In this document: one piece after another, positions 51,930 to 54,725 of the stretch
Numbering within the stretch: position 1 is the stretch's first letter
Layout: each line of letters starts with the position of its first letter
Assembly (NCBI RefSeq): GCF_000827555.1
Contig: NZ_CDOI01000157.1
Span: 1-54,725, forward strand
Source: Capnocytophaga canis
GTDB lineage: Bacteria > Bacteroidota > Bacteroidia > Flavobacteriales > Flavobacteriaceae
Direction of reading: 5' to 3'
Length of the DNA: 54,725 nt
Translations under genes and position numbers: made by a program
The notes under the pieces: model-generated
What the model saw: the letters and a program-made list of their open reading frames with translations, nothing else
What the model was told of the DNA's origin: nothing
The model's database searches: none

Positions 51930-54524
51930 TTAGAATTCCAATTCGGTTTGTAGCCCATCCGATTCATCGGATGAGTCAGTGATTTCGTCATCGCCAAGTT
52001 CCTCTTCCAAGTTTTCTTCCATTTCGTTCTCCTGGTGTGGAGGGAGTGATTCTATGGTTATTATTTCTTTTACTTTTTCAGTAGAAAGCTGATTACCAAG
52101 GGCTTTTATGCCTTTTATAGATATGAATTCTTCCAGATTTACTATTAGATTCTCCTTCTCGGATTTTCCTTTTTCTTTGGCAAAAACTACTTCTGCCATT
52201 GGTCTCCAATCCGATGAAACGAACAATAGCTGTGACTTTGGATGTTCTGTAATCACAAGTTCTTCTTTGTTTTCGTTCTCAATGACAAAACGTTTTACGT
52301 AATAACGTTCTTTCTCGCCGTCATAATAAATCACAGAAATAGGCTTTTGAGGAATCCACTTTTCCATGATTAAGATATTGTTCTCGAAGTGTAAATTTAA
52401 GTCTGGAATTACAGTTTTTACGCTACCGTCTTTCGTGATCAATAACAATCGATCGTCGCCTTTGAATGCACCGAGTAGATTTCCTCTTTCGTCTGTATTT
52501 AAGCGTTTTACGATATCGTCAAACCAAATTTTTCGAGGTTTGAGAGTCGAAACGCCTTTTTCTTTAAGTTCAATGCGCTTAATAGCAAATTTTGACACTA
52601 AATTACCTTTGACTCCGCGTCCTTTTATAATGGTATCGGCAAAATCCACGTCCCATTTTAATTTACGAATGCTTCCTACTTGGCGTAAATTAATGGTTAC
52701 TACTTCGGCTTCTCCATTTGGATTAGGGGTGAAATACAGTATTTTTGAGTCTTTATGTTTCGGTATCAGTTCGTATTCTTTGTCGCGGATAATTCCCGTG
52801 ACGTTAAAGCGTTTGATGTAAGAAAAACCGGTATGTCCGTCCTTATAGATAACGTTGTAGATGGTACGTTTGTCATCTTTTTTAAAAACAGCTGCATGGA
52901 TGATGTTTTTCTCGATATACGTTTTCTCGCTGACTTTTACCACTTTCATCATTCCACTTTCGGTGAAGACGATCACATCGTCAATATCACTACAATCGCC
53001 GATATATTCATCTTTTTTGAGTGATGTACCCACAAAACCTTCTCCTTTATTGACATATAATTTGATGTTCCTCACTACCACTTTTGTAGCCTCGATATTG
53101 TCAAACGGACGTATTTCAGTTTTGCGTTCTTTGCCTTTTCCGTAGGTCTCTTTCAAGCGTTTGAAATGATTTATGGCATAATCAATTAGGTTTGCTAAGT
53201 GATTTTTTATCTCTTCGATATCGGCTTCAATTTTGAGCAAATTTTCATCTGCCTTGAAAGTGTCGAACTTGGTGATACGAATCATCGGGATTTGCGTTAA
53301 GCGCTGCAGATGTTCGTCCGTAATTTCTTTGATAAGCTGTTCTTTGAAAGGCTCAAAGCGATCGCGTAAGTATTGGTAAAGAGTTTCTCTTTCCGAGTAC
53401 AATTTAAAGTCAATATACATTTCTTCGCGAATAAATATCTTTTCCAAAGTAGAGAAGTGTTGTTTTTCTTCTAATTCGGCCAAGTCGTATTCCAATTCAC
53501 TTTTGAGCAGCTGTACCGTGTTATCTGTAGATCGCCTTAGTATTTCCGATACGGTCAGAAAAAGAGGCGTATTGTTCTCAATGATACACGCCAGTGGAGC
53601 AATTGAAGTTTCACAAGCCGTAAAAGCGTAGAGAGCATCAATGGTTTTATCGGGCGATATTCCTGAAGGTAAATGTATTATAATATCTACATTTTCAGCG
53701 GTATTATCTTCTACTTTTTTGATTTTTATTTTTCCTTTTTCATTGGCTTTCAGTATGGATTCGATAAGTGAATCGGTGGTAGTTGAAAACGGGATTTCGG
53801 TAATGCGGAGCGTACTTTTATCCACTTGCGATATTTTAGCTCGTACACGAATGCGTCCGCCACGTTGTCCATCGTTGTAGTTGCTTGCATCCATTACTCC
53901 TGCCGTAGGAAAATCAGGGTATAACTCAAAGGGTTTTCCTTTCAGATGAGCGATTGATGCGTCGAGCAATTCCACGAAGTTATGAGGTAATATTTTGGTT
54001 GATAATCCCACTGCAATCCCTTCTGTGCCTTGAGCCAAGAGTAGCGGAAATTTTACGGGTAGGTGTACGGGTTCTTTCTTGCGTCCGTCATAGCTCATTT
54101 GCCACTGCGTTACCTTGGGGCTAAACACCACATCTAAAGCGAATTTCGAGAGTCGAGCCTCAATATAACGGGAGGCTGCTGCACGGTCACCCGTAAGAAT
54201 GTTTCCCCAGTTTCCTTGCATATCGATGAGTAAATCTTTTTGTCCAATTTGTACAATGGCATCGGAAATACTCGCGTCTCCATGCGGATGATACTGCATC
54301 GTATGTCCCACAACGTTAGCAACTTTGTTGTATCTTCCGTCTTCCAATTCTTTGAGAGAGTGCATAATACGTCGTTGAACAGGTTTGAATCCATCTTCAA
54401 TAACAGGGACGGCACGTTCCAGAATAACGTACGAGGCATAGTCCAAAAACCAGTTTTGGTACATTCCTGTAACTTTAATGATACTCTCGCCTGAGGGTTG
54501 CTCTTGTGGTGTGTTCTCTTCCAT
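51930..54524 (-). CDS. parC: DNA topoisomerase IV subunit A
   Basis: Protein of 864 residues that decatenates chromosomes together with ParE (outside the window). The N-terminal breakage-reunion domain has YASYVILERAVPVIEDGFKPVQRRI, then HPHGDASISDAI (quinolone-binding region) and the catalytic tyrosine in AAASRYIEARL. A coiled-coil gate (around residues 340-460) and a C-terminal beta-pinwheel with weakly repeated blades follow, then an acidic tail. ParC is preferred to GyrA because of the DGRKKEPVHLPVKFPLLLAQGTEGIAVGLSTKILPHNF block and the lack of a canonical GyrA box. Position 83-type (E. coli GyrA numbering) is alanine, not serine, a family feature, not evidence of selected resistance. 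Confidence 0.94.
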   Translation of the reverse strand: MEENTPQEQPSGESIIKVTGMYQNWFLDYASYVILERAVPVIEDGFKPVQRRIMHSLKELEDGRYNKVANVVGHTMQYHPHGDASISDAIVQIGQKDLLIDMQGNWGNILTGDRAAASRYIEARLSKFALDVVFSPKVTQWQMSYDGRKKEPVHLPVKFPLLLAQGTEGIAVGLSTKILPHNFVELLDASIAHLKGKPFELYPDFPTAGVMDASNYNDGQRGGRIRVRAKISQVDKSTLRITEIPFSTTTDSLIESILKANEKGKIKIKKVEDNTAENVDIIIHLPSGISPDKTIDALYAFTACETSIAPLACIIENNTPLFLTVSEILRRSTDNTVQLLKSELEYDLAELEEKQHFSTLEKIFIREEMYIDFKLYSERETLYQYLRDRFEPFKEQLIKEITDEHLQRLTQIPMIRITKFDTFKADENLLKIEADIEEIKNHLANLIDYAINHFKRLKETYGKGKERKTEIRPFDNIEATKVVVRNIKLYVNKGEGFVGTSLKKDEYIGDCSDIDDVIVFTESGMMKVVKVSEKTYIEKNIIHAAVFKKDDKRTIYNVIYKDGHTGFSYIKRFNVTGIIRDKEYELIPKHKDSKILYFTPNPNGEAEVVTINLRQVGSIRKLKWDVDFADTIIKGRGVKGNLVSKFAIKRIELKEKGVSTLKPRKIWFDDIVKRLNTDERGNLLGAFKGDDRLLLITKDGSVKTVIPDLNLHFENNILIMEKWIPQKPISVIYYDGEKERYYVKRFVIENENKEELVITEHPKSQLLFVSSDWRPMAEVVFAKEKGKSEKENLIVNLEEFISIKGIKALGNQLSTEKVKEIITIESLPPHQENEMEENLEEELGDDEITDSSDESDGLQTELEF

Positions 54525-54561
54525 ACGATAAATAGAGTTATGAATAGAAATTCAATGTCCG

Positions 54562-54569
54562 CAAATATA
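54562..54569 (-). promoter_or_regulatory. -7 element of parC (TATATTTG)
   Basis: Minus-strand TATATTTG, 38 bp before the parC start codon, matching TAnnTTTG. Confidence 0.5.
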
Positions 54570-54673
54570 GAAAATATTTTTCAGTCGAAAGTCTCAACGA
54601 GTGATTTTTGTAGTTTCTTTTGTGAGGCTTTTTTTATTCGGTCGTGTTTTAAAAAGTATGATGGTATAAAAAA

Positions 54674-54704
54674 TTGACAATCAGGGAATAAAGTTGTATT
54701 TTTG
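54674..54704 (+). promoter_or_regulatory. Promoter pointing out of the window
   Basis: TTG (54674-54676) and TATTTTTG (54697-54704), spacing 20 bp, on the plus strand; it drives a gene that begins after 54725. Confidence 0.6.
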
Positions 54705-54725
54705 TTGAATGCTAATAACAATTAC

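Noticed and set aside
52030-54524. GyrA instead of ParC; fluoroquinolone resistance by Ser83Ala
   Set aside because: The protein has ParC-type blocks and no GyrA box. Alanine at this place is, as far as I recall, usual in Bacteroidota ParC, so it does not indicate selected resistance.

Overview
The window looks like a chromosomal segment of a Flavobacteriaceae member of the Bacteroidota; Capnocytophaga is a plausible genus, but this is inference from gene content only. The signs are low G+C, repeated Bacteroidota-type promoters (-7 TAnnTTTG, sometimes with a -33 TTG about 20 bp upstream), many lipoproteins, SusC-like TonB receptors with a carboxypeptidase-regulatory-like N-terminal domain, an HPPK-deoxynucleoside kinase fusion, and a ParC of Bacteroidota type. 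No tRNA, rRNA, CRISPR array, insertion sequence or integrase was recognised.

Layout. (1) 1-987: the 3' part of ftsW. (2) 1.1-11.1 kb: an accessory strip of small secreted proteins and lipoproteins, a SUKH (SMI1/KNR4) immunity-like gene, three tandem paralogs of an unnamed small acidic family (the third frameshifted), two tandem 4-TM membrane proteins (the first with a replaced 5' end), and two tandem paralogous lipoproteins. Relic gene tails and strong hairpins lie between them. It resembles the duplicating, recombining immunity-gene strips found next to polymorphic toxins, but no toxin is in the window. (3) 11.2-14.2 kb: leuS, whose reading frame carries two unrelated dispersed repeats. (4) 14.2-22.0 kb: an AT-rich unknown gene, then a type III restriction-modification locus in the order res - rhuM - dinD fragment - mod; mod carries the same palindromic element as leuS, read in the same frame. 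(5) 22.0-29.8 kb: mostly housekeeping genes (UDP-glucuronate decarboxylase, hemD, folK-dNK fusion, OmpA lipoprotein, lipocalin-like lipoprotein, GT2 glycosyltransferase, outer-membrane protein), with a candidate 6S-like structured RNA at 23.3 kb. (6) 30.1-34.1 kb: a TonB receptor and a surface-type beta-helix lipoprotein behind tandem 11-bp PhoB-like repeats. (7) 34.4-44.1 kb: a type I restriction-modification operon, hsdR - KAP NTPase - hsdM - truncated DUF1016 - internally deleted rhuM - truncated hsdS, with similar AT-rich palindromic spacers between genes. (8) 44.4-54.7 kb: a small membrane protein, a serine hydrolase, a TonB receptor controlled by a TPP riboswitch with an intrinsic terminator (hence a thiamine uptake receptor), a divergent ECF sigma factor with a membrane partner, a sulfatase and parC.

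How the parts work together. Two restriction-modification loci each contain a RhuM gene, and the type I locus also holds a membrane-embedded KAP NTPase; the type I specificity subunit is reduced to 69 residues, so that locus cannot choose a target from this S gene alone. The most unusual signals are the in-frame palindromic element shared by LeuRS and the type III methyltransferase, the unexplained structured RNA, and the recombination scars in the immunity-like strip and the hsd locus.
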